From: Aliagarivorans taiwanensis DSM 22990
Lineage (GTDB): Bacteria > Pseudomonadota > Gammaproteobacteria > Enterobacterales > Celerinatantimonadaceae
Direction: 5' to 3'
Length of the DNA stretch: 64,000 nucleotides
Assembly: GCF_000429505.1 (NCBI RefSeq)
Contig: NZ_AUBZ01000005.1
Coordinates: forward strand, 1-64,000
The position numbers and the translations under genes are program-made. The notes beneath the pieces are model-generated. The model was not told the DNA's origin, ran no database searches, and saw only the letters and a list, made by a program, of their open reading frames with translations. This document shows, in pieces, positions 21,808-31,431 of this stretch; position 1 is the stretch's first letter; each line of letters starts with the position of its first letter.

Positions 21808-23217
21808 TTAATCTAGATTTGATTTATTTGATGAAGCAGCCAGCTCGCTATTGTATGACAATTGTTTTTCAAGCCAACGTCGCTCTTGTTGCAAGATTGG
21901 ATGAACCACCCGCCGGGCGCGTACATCATCGCGCAGCGCACGACTGAGCGACACGCCATTTGAAAGGTGGGCAAAGGGCAGTAATTGTTCCCCCACTTTG
22001 ATAAAGCCAGCCAGGTTAATGACCCCATCCACATAGCCACTTTTGGCGTAGATCGCAGATTTAAGCGGCTCGTAACGAACACTACGGCGATACTTCAATG
22101 TGCCTGACTCACCGGATACTGGCAGCAGCGCAATCAAGGGCTTTAGCTCAGGGTCGTGTTGCCAGGTCTGCAGCAGCGCAACTAAGAAATCAGCACTGAC
22201 CAAGTTCTCGCGCGACAGGCCTGAACCATCGCGGATCACCAAGCGCTCCGTCGGAAGGCCCAACTCCGCAAGGGAGGTTTTCATCACATCGGCCGCCGCT
22301 GTATAAGTACTCGCCCTGCCTTGCTGATTAGCAAGCTGACGGAACAAGGCATCGGCATATAGATTGTTTGAATCCTGCAGTACCTCTTCTAGTAACACCG
22401 GCAGGTGCTCTGAATGATGCGTCACGGTATGGGTAAGCACCGGCAGCGAGTCTACAAACTCCACACTGCCCACACTCATACCTAAGGCGCGCAGCTGACG
22501 CTGCAGCTTGGTGACAAAGTATGCCCGTTCATCGTTTATCGAAAAGCGCAATGGCAAGACACCCTTATCAACATTTCGACAGCCGCTGAGGCGATAGCGG
22601 TTATCGGGCTCGATATGCAAATTGACCTCGCAATCACGCTGCTCACTGGCCACCGTCATCACCTCCCCCACCAAGTCCACCACGCCTGCATCACCGCTTT
22701 TAAGTCGGGCCGGTTGGCCAACCGCTGCCGGTGTCACGCTGCCATCAATACAGTTTCCATCGATGGTCAGGCTCGATACCGGTGAGGCGAAGCACATTCC
22801 CATATCGTTCCAAAGCTGACCTCTGGCACGGGTGTGGCCTTGGTAGCGACCGGTCTCGACCAACAAACGCTTGATTTGCTTACCCGAGCTGTCCCGGTAT
22901 TGGCGAAGCAGACTGCCTAGTGCGTCAGAGCTGAAGCTGGGATCACCAGACATATGCAAATGCACTTGCTGGTTTTGATAGCTCAGCTGGGTGGTAAAAC
23001 GAAAATCACTGCCAAGCACTTTGGTGGCTGCGGTAGCAGTTAACAGCTTGAGGGTACTGGCTGGCGTCATCAACAACTGACTGTGTTGACTGCCAGAAGG
23101 ACCGATGTAGGCAATCAGAGCCTGCTCAACGACTGGTTCAGGGACTGGCTCAGCGGCGAACACTGGAGAGAGAATAAACAAGAAGAGTAATAGCCGAGCG
23201 CGATTAATAAGGGCCAT
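21808..23217 (-). CDS. dacB: D-alanyl-D-alanine carboxypeptidase/endopeptidase, PBP4 type
   Basis: Periplasmic class C penicillin-binding protein that trims or cuts peptidoglycan cross-links. A signal peptide spans about residues 1-21 (hydrophobic LLLFLFILSPVFA, cleaved before AEP). The three active-site motifs are STLK (Ser54, Lys57), SNN in DSNNLYADALF and the KSG triad in IYAKSGYVDG, where the usual KTG has Ser for Thr, which is common in PBP4. The 469-residue length is typical. The gene stands alone between two intrinsic terminators. Confidence 0.92.
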   Translation of the reverse strand: MALINRARLLLFLFILSPVFAAEPVPEPVVEQALIAYIGPSGSQHSQLLMTPASTLKLLTATAATKVLGSDFRFTTQLSYQNQQVHLHMSGDPSFSSDALGSLLRQYRDSSGKQIKRLLVETGRYQGHTRARGQLWNDMGMCFASPVSSLTIDGNCIDGSVTPAAVGQPARLKSGDAGVVDLVGEVMTVASEQRDCEVNLHIEPDNRYRLSGCRNVDKGVLPLRFSINDERAYFVTKLQRQLRALGMSVGSVEFVDSLPVLTHTVTHHSEHLPVLLEEVLQDSNNLYADALFRQLANQQGRASTYTAAADVMKTSLAELGLPTERLVIRDGSGLSRENLVSADFLVALLQTWQHDPELKPLIALLPVSGESGTLKYRRSVRYEPLKSAIYAKSGYVDGVINLAGFIKVGEQLLPFAHLSNGVSLSRALRDDVRARRVVHPILQQERRWLEKQLSYNSELAASSNKSNLD

Positions 23218-23254
23218 CAGAGTCTGGGGCTAGGAATGAGTTAATCGCAGTATA

Positions 23255-23284
23255 AAAAAAGGTGGATCAAGATCCACCTTTTTT
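23255..23284 (-). terminator. Bidirectional intrinsic terminator after deaD
   Basis: 8-bp stem GGTGGATC/GATCCACC with a 2-nt centre, flanked by A-runs and T-runs on both sides, so it can stop transcription in either direction. On the minus strand it ends the deaD transcript, 19 nt after the stop codon. Confidence 0.9.
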
Positions 23285-23303
23285 CTCTGAGACTTAGCGC
23301 TTG

Positions 23304-25025
23304 TTACGGCTTGTACTTCTCAATGCGCATTGGGCGCGAACGCACATAGCTGCGGCGCAGGTGCTTGAATACACCTTCTGGCATGCCGGTAGGCAGCTCT
23401 ACGGTTGAGTGCTCATCAAACAGCTGGATATGGCCGATGTACTCACTGCTGATATCCGCTTCGTTGGCGATGGCGCCCACAATATGTTTGATTTGAACAC
23501 CGTGTGAACGACCTGCATCGATGCGGTAGGTTTCCATATCCATATCAGAGCGACGACGGCTGCGGCGTTCACCGCGTTCGCCACCGCGCTCGCCGCCGCG
23601 TTCATTCCGGTCACCGCGTTCGCTGCGCTCGCGGCGTGGTGCACGCTCGTCACGGCGGCCTCGACCTTCACGCGGCTCGCGCTTGTCGCGACGCTGTGGG
23701 TCTGGTGGCAGCTTAAACGGACGACCGCTTTGCGCCTTCATCAGTAGCAAGGTCGCCAGCTCAATCTCTGAGATGTTCAAGCTAGCTGCCAAGTTGGTAG
23801 CAATTTCTTGGTAGTCAGACAGATCTTGCTGTTGCTCAGCAATGCTAGCCAGTTTGGCTTCAAACGCCTTAATGCGGTGGGTTTCAATCTCTTCGCGTGA
23901 AGGCAACTGCATCTCTTCAATGCGGTGGCGAGTAGTACGCTCGATGTTACGCAGCAGGCGCTGTTCGCGGCCACCAACAAACAAAATCGCTTTGCCCGAG
24001 CGACCTGCACGGCCGGTACGGCCAATACGGTGTACATAAGCCTCGGCATCGAAGGGAATGTCGTAGTTCACCACCAAGGTAATGCGCTCTACGTCCAAAC
24101 CACGGGCAGCTACATCGGTCGCTACCACCACATCGATCTGACCGCTTTTTAGGCGCTCTACGGTGCGCTCACGCAAATGCTGGTTCATATCACCATTTAG
24201 CGCTGCCGAACGGAATCCACGAGCCTCAAGCTTTTCAGCCAGCTCAGCGGTACCACTTTTGGTGCGAGAGAAGATGATGCTAGCGCCTTCGGTTTGTACT
24301 TCAAGGATGCGAGCCAGTGCTTCGAACTTGTTCAGGCCACCCACACGCCAGTAGCGCTGTTCAATATTGCTCACGGTTTGCGTCTTGGCAGCAATCTTAA
24401 CTTCTACCGGATCGCTCATGTAGCTGCTGGTCAGCTTACGAATAGCTGGCGGCATGGTGGCAGAGAACAGTGCAGTCTGACGATCTTCAGGGGTATCGCG
24501 CATAATGCGCTCAACGTCGTCGATAAAGCCCATGCGTAGCATTTCATCGGCTTCATCAAGTACCAGCGCTTTCAAGTTGTTTAGCTTAAGCTTGCCGCGA
24601 TCCAAGTGATCAATTAGACGACCCGGGGTACCCACGATAACCTGAGGGCCCTTACGCAAGGCGCGCAGCTGTGAACCATAGTCAGAGCCGCCGTATAGCG
24701 CTAGGACTTTCAGACCCTTTAAGTACTGGCTAAAGCTTTCGATGGCTTCACACACCTGATTAGCGAGTTCACGGGTAGGCGCTAATACAAGTAGTTGCAC
24801 ATCGTTGCTTTGACAGTCAATATTTGCCAGCAGCGGTAAGGCAAAGGCTGCGGTCTTACCGGTACCAGTCTGTGCCAATCCGAGTACGTCGTTGCCTTCC
24901 AACAATAAAGGGATGGTTTTTTCCTGAATGGGAGATGGCGTCTCAAATCCGATTTCAGATATCGCCTTTAGAATGGAGTGCGGCAAAGCAAATTGCTCAA
25001 ACGTCACACGACTGGTTTCAGACAT
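23304..25025 (-). CDS. deaD: DEAD-box ATP-dependent RNA helicase DeaD/CsdA
   Basis: RNA helicase used in ribosome assembly and mRNA unwinding, especially in the cold. The 573-residue protein has AQTGTGKT (51-58), PTRELA (83-88), TPGR, DEAD (157-160), SAT (188-190), ARGLDVERI and HRIGRTGRAG. After a helical linker come an Arg/Gly/Glu-rich low-complexity stretch (about 430-490) and a C-terminal DbpA-type RNA-binding fold. This architecture marks DeaD rather than RhlB, RhlE or SrmB. It is divergent from the CDP-alcohol phosphatidyltransferase gene across about 185 bp. Confidence 0.94.
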   Translation of the reverse strand: MSETSRVTFEQFALPHSILKAISEIGFETPSPIQEKTIPLLLEGNDVLGLAQTGTGKTAAFALPLLANIDCQSNDVQLLVLAPTRELANQVCEAIESFSQYLKGLKVLALYGGSDYGSQLRALRKGPQVIVGTPGRLIDHLDRGKLKLNNLKALVLDEADEMLRMGFIDDVERIMRDTPEDRQTALFSATMPPAIRKLTSSYMSDPVEVKIAAKTQTVSNIEQRYWRVGGLNKFEALARILEVQTEGASIIFSRTKSGTAELAEKLEARGFRSAALNGDMNQHLRERTVERLKSGQIDVVVATDVAARGLDVERITLVVNYDIPFDAEAYVHRIGRTGRAGRSGKAILFVGGREQRLLRNIERTTRHRIEEMQLPSREEIETHRIKAFEAKLASIAEQQQDLSDYQEIATNLAASLNISEIELATLLLMKAQSGRPFKLPPDPQRRDKREPREGRGRRDERAPRRERSERGDRNERGGERGGERGERRSRRRSDMDMETYRIDAGRSHGVQIKHIVGAIANEADISSEYIGHIQLFDEHSTVELPTGMPEGVFKHLRRSYVRSRPMRIEKYKP

Positions 25026-25209
25026 TTTTTACCCGTTTTTGAAAAAAAGAGGCGAACTATACGCGTTTGATCACAAAAAGTCTCTTACTATTTGTGATTT
25101 CTGTCTCAAAACACTTTCCTGTGAGAAAGCAGATACACAGCCACACTCCCCTTAATGAAGTGTGTTATGTTGCGTACTAATAACGCAGCTTAGTTTACAG
25201 GGAACAAAC

Positions 25210-25818
25210 GTGCTAGATAGTTACGCCATCAAGGTTATTAAAACTCCACTCAATAACGCCGCAGCGCTTCTACAAAAATCATCGATTACTCCCAATCAAT
25301 TAACCTTAAGTGGCTTTTTAATCGGACTGACGGTTGTCCCGTTGCTCGCCATGCAGCTATATATAGCTGCACTGTTTGTTATCCTTATTAACAGAATTGT
25401 AGATGGTTTAGATGGTGCGCTCGCACGGCGAATCGGCGTGACTGATTATGGTGGCTACCTGGACATTGTCTGTGACTTTATTTTTTACTCAGCGGTAGTA
25501 GTGGGATTTGCGTTAGCCGACCCTGAAGCCAACGCCCTTGCTGCTACGGTGCTTATCTGGAGCTTTATGGGAACTGGGTCTAGCTTTCTTGCTTTTGCCA
25601 TCCTCGCTGCCAAAAAAGATATAAAGAGTGTACGTTATCCGCATAAGTCTCTTTACTACCTCGGAGGTCTAACTGAGGGCCTAGAAACCATCGCATTTTT
25701 TGTGCTTTGTTGCCTGTTGCCCGATAAATTCCCTGTTTTTGCATGGGTATTTTCAGCGATGTGTGCATTCACTACCCTGACACGAATATTGTCAGCGCAT
25801 TCTACTTTTAAAGAATAA
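25210..25818 (+). CDS. CDP-alcohol phosphatidyltransferase family membrane protein
   Basis: Predicted integral membrane enzyme that transfers a phosphatidyl or phospho-alcohol group from a CDP-alcohol to an acceptor. The start is a GTG at 25210 with AGGGA seven bases upstream. The 202-residue protein has five to six hydrophobic segments. The family catalytic motif has aspartates Asp65, Asp68, Asp85 and Asp89 in DGLDGALARR...GGYLDIVCD. The motif is intact, with one residue fewer than usual between AR and G. The acceptor is unknown. The gene is alone, divergent from deaD and upstream of hns. Confidence 0.85.
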   Translation: MLDSYAIKVIKTPLNNAAALLQKSSITPNQLTLSGFLIGLTVVPLLAMQLYIAALFVILINRIVDGLDGALARRIGVTDYGGYLDIVCDFIFYSAVVVGFALADPEANALAATVLIWSFMGTGSSFLAFAILAAKKDIKSVRYPHKSLYYLGGLTEGLETIAFFVLCCLLPDKFPVFAWVFSAMCAFTTLTRILSAHSTFKE

Positions 25819-25855
25819 CAATCTAAATTTATTTAAAATGAACTTCTCGTGTTGT

Positions 25856-25883
25856 TTGACATCTAGATATAGAGGTTTAGAAT
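25856..25883 (+). promoter_or_regulatory. Sigma-70-type promoter of the H-NS gene
   Basis: TTGACA, 16 bp, TAGAAT: a consensus -35 and a good -10. It would start transcription about 45-50 nt before the hns ATG in an AT-rich stretch. Confidence 0.65.
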
Positions 25884-25938
25884 TAACTTTGTTTTAGAGA
25901 TTAATGTTCTCATAACTATAAGGACAAAAAGGTAAATC

Positions 25939-26343
25939 ATGAGTGACTTTTTAAAAGTTTTTACAAACGCACGTAGTTTAAAAGCCGCAACCAAAGATCT
26001 GAGCATTGAAGAGCTTGAAGCAAGCTTTGCCAAGCTAGAGGCTATCTTGGACGAGCGTCGCGCCGCTGAAGCTGAGAAAGAAGAAGCCGAGCGTGAGCAC
26101 CGTGAGAAGCTTGAGAAGTACAAAGAGATGCTAGAGAGCGATGGCATTGACCCTAACGAGCTAATGGCAATGCTGGAAACCGCTAAAACCGGTACTCGCA
26201 AGAAACGCGAACCTCTGCCCGCTAAATATCGCTACACCGACAATGGTGTGGAAAAAACCTGGACCGGCCAAGGTCGTACTCCATCGGTGATTAAATCAGC
26301 CGTAGACGCTGGCGAGAAGAAACTAGAAGACTTCTTGATTTAA
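25939..26343 (+). CDS. hns: H-NS family nucleoid-associated silencer
   Basis: Binds and bridges AT-rich DNA and silences foreign genes. The 134-residue protein has a strongly charged helical N-terminal half (residues about 1-70, oligomerisation and coiled coil), a basic linker (GTRKKR) and the C-terminal DNA-binding domain with the hook motif TWTGQGRTP. An AAGG ribosome site precedes the ATG. The gene has a consensus promoter and its own terminator, so it is monocistronic. Confidence 0.93.
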   Translation: MSDFLKVFTNARSLKAATKDLSIEELEASFAKLEAILDERRAAEAEKEEAEREHREKLEKYKEMLESDGIDPNELMAMLETAKTGTRKKREPLPAKYRYTDNGVEKTWTGQGRTPSVIKSAVDAGEKKLEDFLI

Positions 26344-26352
26344 GCGCTTGCG

Positions 26353-26382
26353 AAAAAGCCCCTGCTTTTAAGGGGCTTTTTT
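26353..26382 (+). terminator. Intrinsic terminator of hns
   Basis: Stem AAAAAGCCCCT/AGGGGCTTTTT with a 7-nt loop, followed by T residues; 9 nt after the hns stop codon. Confidence 0.92.
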
Positions 26383-26468
26383 ATGCGCGTCACAAATTAG
26401 TGACATGAATCATAATATCTCGACTTCCCCGCTGAATAATTCCCTATTCCAGATGGGCATCCAGCCAT

Positions 26469-27041
26469 ATGTTTAGCCGCTATATCTATCTCCTCGCTAT
26501 TATTTTTCTTACCTTGGCATTGCTGCCTTTTGCCCAAGAACTAAGCTGGGATCGCAATGCTATCCATGCAGGTGAGTATTGGCGTTTGTTTTCTGGTCAT
26601 CTCGTGCATACCAATTTAAACCACTGGTTGATGAACATGATTACCTTCGTGCTGGTGTTTTCTGTGTTTTATATACGCAACCAGCATCCTTTGCATTGGC
26701 CGGGCGTAACGGCTGTACTGATCTTAATCGGTGGGATTGCACTATTATTTTCTAGCTATCGTAACTATGTGGGCTTTTCTGGCGTGATACACGGTTTAAT
26801 CGCCTATTGGGGGCTAAACGATTTAAGGCTTAAGCGTTACCTGACTGGAAGCTTGATCGTAGTGGGGCTGTCGAGCAAATTAATCGCTGAGCAATTATTT
26901 GGTGGCTCAGAACAAATTACGCGTCTGATTGCCGCTCCTGTTGCAATCGACGCGCATCTTATATTCGCCATAACAGGCGCAGTGTTATTCTTGGTGCAAT
27001 GGCTTAATCAAGCTAATGCTAACCAGCAAGACTTTGATTGA
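26469..27041 (+). CDS. rrtA: Rhombosortase (rhomboid-family intramembrane protease)
   Basis: Intramembrane serine protease predicted to cleave the C-terminal GlyGly-CTERM sorting tail of exported proteins. The 190-residue protein has about six hydrophobic segments, the early motif [21 protein letters not shown] typical of this subfamily, the nucleophile motif GFSGVIHG (Ser104) and a later histidine (His163) in AHLIFAITG as the dyad partner. The compact size without extra domains fits rhombosortase rather than GlpG. Its 3' end overlaps the convergent pyrF by 23 bp. No GlyGly-CTERM substrate is encoded in this window. Confidence 0.87.
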   Translation: MFSRYIYLLAIIFLTLALLPFAQELSWDRNAIHAGEYWRLFSGHLVHTNLNHWLMNMITFVLVFSVFYIRNQHPLHWPGVTAVLILIGGIALLFSSYRNYVGFSGVIHGLIAYWGLNDLRLKRYLTGSLIVVGLSSKLIAEQLFGGSEQITRLIAAPVAIDAHLIFAITGAVLFLVQWLNQANANQQDFD

Positions 27042-27714
27042 TTTGCGCCAAAACCGCAGCCGGATCTTCCGCTTGAGTAATCGGACGACCAATAACCAGA
27101 TAATCAGAGCCAGCTTCAACGGCGGTGACCGGCGTCATCACGCGGCGTTGATCGCCCTTTTCTGAGCCTTCTGGACGAATACCTGGCGTCACTAGCTTAA
27201 ACTCTGCACCTAGCCCATTTTTGAGCATTGAGGCTTCCTGGGCGGAGCACACCACACCGTCCAAGCCACATTCAGCGGTTAGCGCAGCCAGTCGGCGAAC
27301 TTGCTGCTCAGGCGTTACGTTCAAGCCAATGCCCTCAAGATCTTGTTGTTCCATGCTGGTAAGCACAGTAACCGCAATCAGCTTCGGCGCCTTCTCATAA
27401 GCCTTTAGAGCTTCAGCAGCAGCTTTCATCATCCGCTCGCCACCTGATGCGTGAACGTTGACCATCCATACGCCCAACTCAGCCGCAGCGGCCACAGCTT
27501 TTGCTACGGTGTTAGGGATATCGTGAAACTTAAGATCCAAGAATACGTCGAAGCCTTTGGCGTGTAGCTGTTTAACCAACTCTGGGCCGAATAAGGTGAA
27601 CATCTCTTTGCCCACTTTTAGTCGACAAGAGCCGGGCTCTAGTTGATCGACAAAACTCAGGCAGGGCTCTATCGCAGCATAATCGAGTGCCACAATAACT
27701 TTTGGATCTTGCAT
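27019..27714 (-). CDS. pyrF: Orotidine 5'-phosphate decarboxylase
   Basis: Last step of UMP synthesis. The start is the ATG at 27714 ([12 protein letters not shown]) with GGAGA six bases upstream; the longer frame runs back into lapB. The 231-residue TIM-barrel protein has the catalytic tetrad motif DLKFHDIP (Asp60, Lys62, Asp65), TVLTSM and the phosphate-binding PGIRPEG and VIGRPIT. It follows lapB with two bases between the genes, at the end of the lapA-lapB-pyrF run, as in E. coli. Its 3' end overlaps that of rrtA. Confidence 0.95.
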   Translation of the reverse strand: MQDPKVIVALDYAAIEPCLSFVDQLEPGSCRLKVGKEMFTLFGPELVKQLHAKGFDVFLDLKFHDIPNTVAKAVAAAAELGVWMVNVHASGGERMMKAAAEALKAYEKAPKLIAVTVLTSMEQQDLEGIGLNVTPEQQVRRLAALTAECGLDGVVCSAQEASMLKNGLGAEFKLVTPGIRPEGSEKGDQRRVMTPVTAVEAGSDYLVIGRPITQAEDPAAVLAQINQSLAG

Positions 27715-27716
27715 GG

Positions 27717-28889
27717 TTATTCTCCGTCTAATCCGCGGATTGGTTTTACACTGCCCCAAGACTTACAGGAAGGACAGTGCCAATAAATAGCATGGCTTGA
27801 GAAGCCACAATGCTGACAACGAAATTGAGCGCGTTCTCGAAGTTGTTGGTTAACCAAGTCACTCAGGGCTTGCAAGCTCTGCTTAGCCTGGCGCGATTTA
27901 AGTAACTCGCTGTGATACTGCATCAGGCGATGGAAACCGCGCATGGTCGGATGGCGTTTGATCTGCTGATCAACGAACGCTAACGCGGCCTCGATACCGT
28001 CTTGCTGCTGTATCTCGCTGGCTAAGGCCAGCATAACGGTGGCGCCGGCATCCAGTGTGCCGCAGCAGTACTCCAAAAAATCCCGGTAGTGTGACTGCTG
28101 CCCTAGGCGCTCGCAAATCGCCTGGTAGAGCGGGACAACTTCAAGCAACATCTCAGGATCTTGTTCTGGGACGCGATTTAACACTTTTAGCGCTTGTTTG
28201 TCATCTTTTTCTTCGACTAATAGCTGCGCTAAATGCAAGCTGGCACGGGTACAGTCAATATCAACCGACAATGCTTTCTTTAGATGTTTCTTGGCCTGAG
28301 GCAAATCCCCTGCCCGCTCCGCCTCTAGCGCCAGCTCGCAGTAAAAGTGCGCAACATCGTTGGTAATCTCAGGCTTGTCTTTAGCACTGATCTTACGCGC
28401 TACATCAATGGCCATCCGCCAATCTCGCGTTTGCTGGTAGATGTTGAGCAGCTCAGATAACGCGGTGGCGCGCTGCTCGGGCTCTTCTAAGAGCATGCGG
28501 AAGATCTTCTCAGCGCGGTCAAACAAGCCGGCGGCTAGATAGTCTCGAGCAAGCTGGAGTTGAGCTAGGTTGCGCTGCTCAATGGAGATGTTTTGCCGGG
28601 AAATGAGATTTTGGTGGATGCGAATGGCTTTATCGACCTCGCCGCGTTGGCGAAAAAGATTGCCAAGTGCTAGATGGGTGTCGATGGCCTCGTCGTCAAC
28701 TTGCAGCAACTCGATAAAACGATCGAGCGCCTCTTCAGATTGATTTGAGAGAAGGAGGTCGAGGCCTTCGACATATTGCTTGGAAACTTGGGTGGCTTGG
28801 TGCTGTTGTCCACGACGAACGCTGCGCTGCCCCATATACCAACCATAAGCCACCGCAACCGGTAAAAGCAGGAACAGCAGACCGAGCAT
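27717..28889 (-). CDS. lapB: Lipopolysaccharide assembly protein LapB (TPR and rubredoxin-like)
   Basis: Membrane-anchored cytoplasmic protein that tunes LPS synthesis by presenting LpxC to FtsH. The 390-residue protein has one N-terminal membrane helix ([19 protein letters not shown]), a long array of TPR helices (about 60-350) and a C-terminal rubredoxin-type metal knuckle with CQHC and CPSC pairs. The ATG overlaps the lapA stop (TAATG), so the two are coupled. Length equals E. coli LapB (389 aa). Confidence 0.94.
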   Translation of the reverse strand: MLGLLFLLLPVAVAYGWYMGQRSVRRGQQHQATQVSKQYVEGLDLLLSNQSEEALDRFIELLQVDDEAIDTHLALGNLFRQRGEVDKAIRIHQNLISRQNISIEQRNLAQLQLARDYLAAGLFDRAEKIFRMLLEEPEQRATALSELLNIYQQTRDWRMAIDVARKISAKDKPEITNDVAHFYCELALEAERAGDLPQAKKHLKKALSVDIDCTRASLHLAQLLVEEKDDKQALKVLNRVPEQDPEMLLEVVPLYQAICERLGQQSHYRDFLEYCCGTLDAGATVMLALASEIQQQDGIEAALAFVDQQIKRHPTMRGFHRLMQYHSELLKSRQAKQSLQALSDLVNQQLRERAQFRCQHCGFSSHAIYWHCPSCKSWGSVKPIRGLDGE

Positions 28890-29179
28890 TAGTGTCCCTT
28901 GGCTGCGCTACTTTCCAACTTAGCAATATGTTTTTGCTGCTTGGCAAGCTTACGCTTGAGGCCAAGCTGTTGAACTCGGAACTTGGTATAAAATGCGAAC
29001 ATAAAACCCATACACGCCAGAAAGCCGGCGATAAACAAGCCAGCCATCAGCCAAGAAAGGCGTAATTCTGATTCGGCGATTAGATAGTTTACTCGTACAA
29101 CAGCATCATTTTGTGCGCCAATGGCCAGCGCTAATACAAACAATACAACGAGCAGAAAAAGTGAAACTATTGCTCTCAC
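28889..29179 (-). CDS. lapA: Lipopolysaccharide assembly protein LapA (DUF1049)
   Basis: Small inner-membrane partner of LapB. The 96-residue protein has two membrane helices (VSLFLLVVLFVLALAIGAQ and LMAGLFIAGFLACMGFMFAF) separated by the short loop typical of DUF1049, and a basic coiled-coil tail. It starts with GTG, preceded by GGAG five bases upstream. It is coupled to lapB through TAATG and follows ihfB by about 85 bp. Confidence 0.9.
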   Translation of the reverse strand: MRAIVSLFLLVVLFVLALAIGAQNDAVVRVNYLIAESELRLSWLMAGLFIAGFLACMGFMFAFYTKFRVQQLGLKRKLAKQQKHIAKLESSAAKGH

Positions 29180-29264
29180 ACTGACTCCGTCGCTAAAAAT
29201 AAGCCATGGAAATTATGCAGCATGACGCTAAATTAAACCAGCATATCAACGCGAATAATACGCG

Positions 29265-29546
29265 CTAGAAGTTGTTTACCCTTTCGCGCAACTCTTTGCC
29301 GGGTTTGAAATGAGGTACATGTTTACCGTTGAGCTCTACCTTCTCACCGGTTTTAGGGTTGCGGCCAACACGTGGCGCACGATAGTGAAGAGAAAAACTG
29401 CCGAAACCGCGGATTTCGATACGGTCTCCAGACTGCAGGGAGGCAGTCATCTGCTCTAAAATTTCCTTTATCGCCAGTTCCACCTCTTTGCTGGTGAACT
29501 GGATGTGTTTACTGGCAAGCTTCTCGATCAGATCTGACTTGGTCAT
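29265..29546 (-). CDS. ihfB: Integration host factor beta subunit
   Basis: DNA-bending architectural protein that works as a heterodimer with IhfA; here it may assist the many sigma-54 promoters of the flagellar region (inference). The ATG at 29546 has GGAG seven bases upstream; a TTG one codon earlier is in frame but not needed. The 93-residue product shows the family pattern [11 protein letters not shown], the flexible arm [10 protein letters not shown] and the [14 protein letters not shown] stretch. It lies directly downstream of rpsA, as in E. coli. Confidence 0.95.
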   Translation of the reverse strand: MTKSDLIEKLASKHIQFTSKEVELAIKEILEQMTASLQSGDRIEIRGFGSFSLHYRAPRVGRNPKTGEKVELNGKHVPHFKPGKELRERVNNF

Positions 29547-29600
29547 CAAAACGCTCCGGATGATTAAAGAAAACTATAATCAGTGTAGATAATGAACTAA

Positions 29601-29618
29601 GGGGGGACAAGTCCCCCC
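29601..29618 (-). terminator. Hairpin between rpsA and ihfB
   Basis: A perfect GGGGGGAC/GTCCCCCC inverted repeat 38 nt after the rpsA stop. Only a weak T-rich stretch follows on the minus strand, so it is likely an attenuator or 3'-end protector that reduces read-through from rpsA into ihfB. Confidence 0.55.
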
Positions 29619-29655
29619 TATAATTCAATTGCTTAAATCAATTTAGAGAAATTGA

Positions 29656-31329
29656 TTATTCGCCTTTCAAAGCAGATTTGAATGCGTCAGCCATAGCGTT
29701 ACCCAACTGAGCGTCTTCTTGCTTGTTCAGGCTAGCCATTGCTTCTTTCTCGTCAGCTTCGTCTTTCGCACGGATAGACAGGCTGATTACGCGGTTCTTG
29801 CGGTCAACGCCAACGAATTTGGCTTCAACGCTTTCACCAGCAGAAAGAACTTGAGAAGCATCTTCAACGCGGTCACGGCTGATGTCGCCAGCGCGCAGGT
29901 AACCTTCAACGCCGTTAGCCAGCTCGATGGTTGCGCCTTTCGCGTCTACTTCAGCAACGGTACCGGTTACGATAGCGCCTTTCTTCAGGTCGTTCAGGAA
30001 GTTGTTGAACGGATCTTCAGCCAGTTGCTTAACGCCTAGAGAGATACGCTCACGCTCTGCGTCAACTTGCAGAACAACAGCTTCGATTTCGTCGCCTTTC
30101 TTAAAGTCGCGAACCGCTTCTTCACCTTGAACATCCCAAGAGATGTCAGACAGGTGAACCAGACCGTCGATGCCGCCGTCAAGACCGATGAAGATACCAA
30201 AGTCAGTGATAGACTTGATCTTACCAGCAACTTTATCGCCTTTCTCGTGGGTGCTAGCGAATAGCTCCCATGGGTTAGCTTTACACTGCTTAAGACCCAG
30301 AGAAATACGACGACGCTCTTCGTCGATGTCCAGAACCATAACTTCAACCAGGTCACCCACGTTAACAACTTTAGATGGGTGAATGTTCTTGTTGGTCCAG
30401 TCCATTTCAGAAACGTGTACCAGACCTTCAACGCCGTCTTCGATTTCAACGAAGCAGCCGTAGTCAGTCAGGTTAGTTACACGACCTTCCAGACGAGCAC
30501 CTTCTGGGTAACGGTTAGCGATAGCTACCCATGGATCTTCACCCAGTTGTTTCAGGCCTAGAGATACGCGAGTACGCTCACGGTCGAACTTCAGAACTTT
30601 AACGTTGATTTCATCGCCAACATTTACGATTTCGCTTGGGTGCTTAACGCGCTTCCAAGCCATGTCGGTGATGTGCAGCAGGCCGTCTACGCCGCCCAGG
30701 TCAACGAACGCACCGTAGTCGGTAAGGTTCTTAACGATACCTTTAACTTCTTGACCTTCTTGCAGGTTCTCAAGAAGTTGATCACGCTCAACGCTGTTTT
30801 CGGTTTCGATAACGGCACGGCGAGAAACAACTACGTTGTTACGTTTTTGGTCTAGCTTGATTACTTTGAATTCAAGCTCTTTGCCTTCCAGGTGAGCAGT
30901 GTCACGAACTGGACGAACGTCAACCAAAGAACCAGGTAGGAAAGCACGGATGCTGTTAACTTCAACAGTGAAACCGCCTTTAACTTTACCGTTAATTACA
31001 CCGGTAACAGTCGCTTGCTCTTCGTAAGCACTTTCAAGCTGGATCCAAGCTTCGTGACGCTTAGCTTTCTCACGAGAAAGCTGAGTTTCACCGAAACCAT
31101 CTTCTACAGCGTCAAGGGCAACATCTACTTCAGCACCTACTTCAATTTCAAGTTCGCCAGCAGCGTTCTTGAATTGTTCTGCAGGGATAGCAGACTCAGA
31201 CTTAAGGCCTGCGTCTACCAGTACCATGCCATTTTCAATACCTACAACGGTACCTTTAACGATAGAACCTGAACGGAATTCCAGATCCTGTAGTGACTCT
31301 TCAAAGAGTTGAGCAAAAGATTCAGTCAT
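29656..31329 (-). CDS. rpsA: 30S ribosomal protein S1
   Basis: mRNA-binding ribosomal protein needed for translation initiation on weak ribosome sites. The 557-residue product has six S1 (OB-fold) repeats. The first two are divergent; repeats 3-6 carry recurring V-x-x-x-T-D-Y/F-G-x-F-V phrases. The length is that of E. coli S1. There is no Shine-Dalgarno sequence before the ATG, as in other gammaproteobacterial rpsA genes, where the protein controls its own translation through the leader. Order cmk-rpsA-ihfB is conserved. Confidence 0.97.
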   Translation of the reverse strand: MTESFAQLFEESLQDLEFRSGSIVKGTVVGIENGMVLVDAGLKSESAIPAEQFKNAAGELEIEVGAEVDVALDAVEDGFGETQLSREKAKRHEAWIQLESAYEEQATVTGVINGKVKGGFTVEVNSIRAFLPGSLVDVRPVRDTAHLEGKELEFKVIKLDQKRNNVVVSRRAVIETENSVERDQLLENLQEGQEVKGIVKNLTDYGAFVDLGGVDGLLHITDMAWKRVKHPSEIVNVGDEINVKVLKFDRERTRVSLGLKQLGEDPWVAIANRYPEGARLEGRVTNLTDYGCFVEIEDGVEGLVHVSEMDWTNKNIHPSKVVNVGDLVEVMVLDIDEERRRISLGLKQCKANPWELFASTHEKGDKVAGKIKSITDFGIFIGLDGGIDGLVHLSDISWDVQGEEAVRDFKKGDEIEAVVLQVDAERERISLGVKQLAEDPFNNFLNDLKKGAIVTGTVAEVDAKGATIELANGVEGYLRAGDISRDRVEDASQVLSAGESVEAKFVGVDRKNRVISLSIRAKDEADEKEAMASLNKQEDAQLGNAMADAFKSALKGE

Positions 31330-31431
31330 GTTTAATATACATAAATAAAAACGTCCACCTGGCTATCCGGCCAGTTGGGGTTATTAATATACACCCACTC
31401 ATCCTTGTGCAGGTGCTCCAAATCCCGGAGA
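31330..31431 (-). promoter_or_regulatory. rpsA 5' leader with GGA-bearing hairpins
   Basis: The 102 nt between cmk and rpsA can fold into successive hairpins. One has stem CTGGC/GCCAG with GGA in its loop (31359-31374). One is closed by CACC/GGTG with AAGGATG in the loop (about 31392-31415). One has CCCGG/CCGGG next to the cmk stop. With the lack of an SD sequence, this matches the autoregulated S1 leader known from E. coli; the fold here is my reading by eye. Confidence 0.6.
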
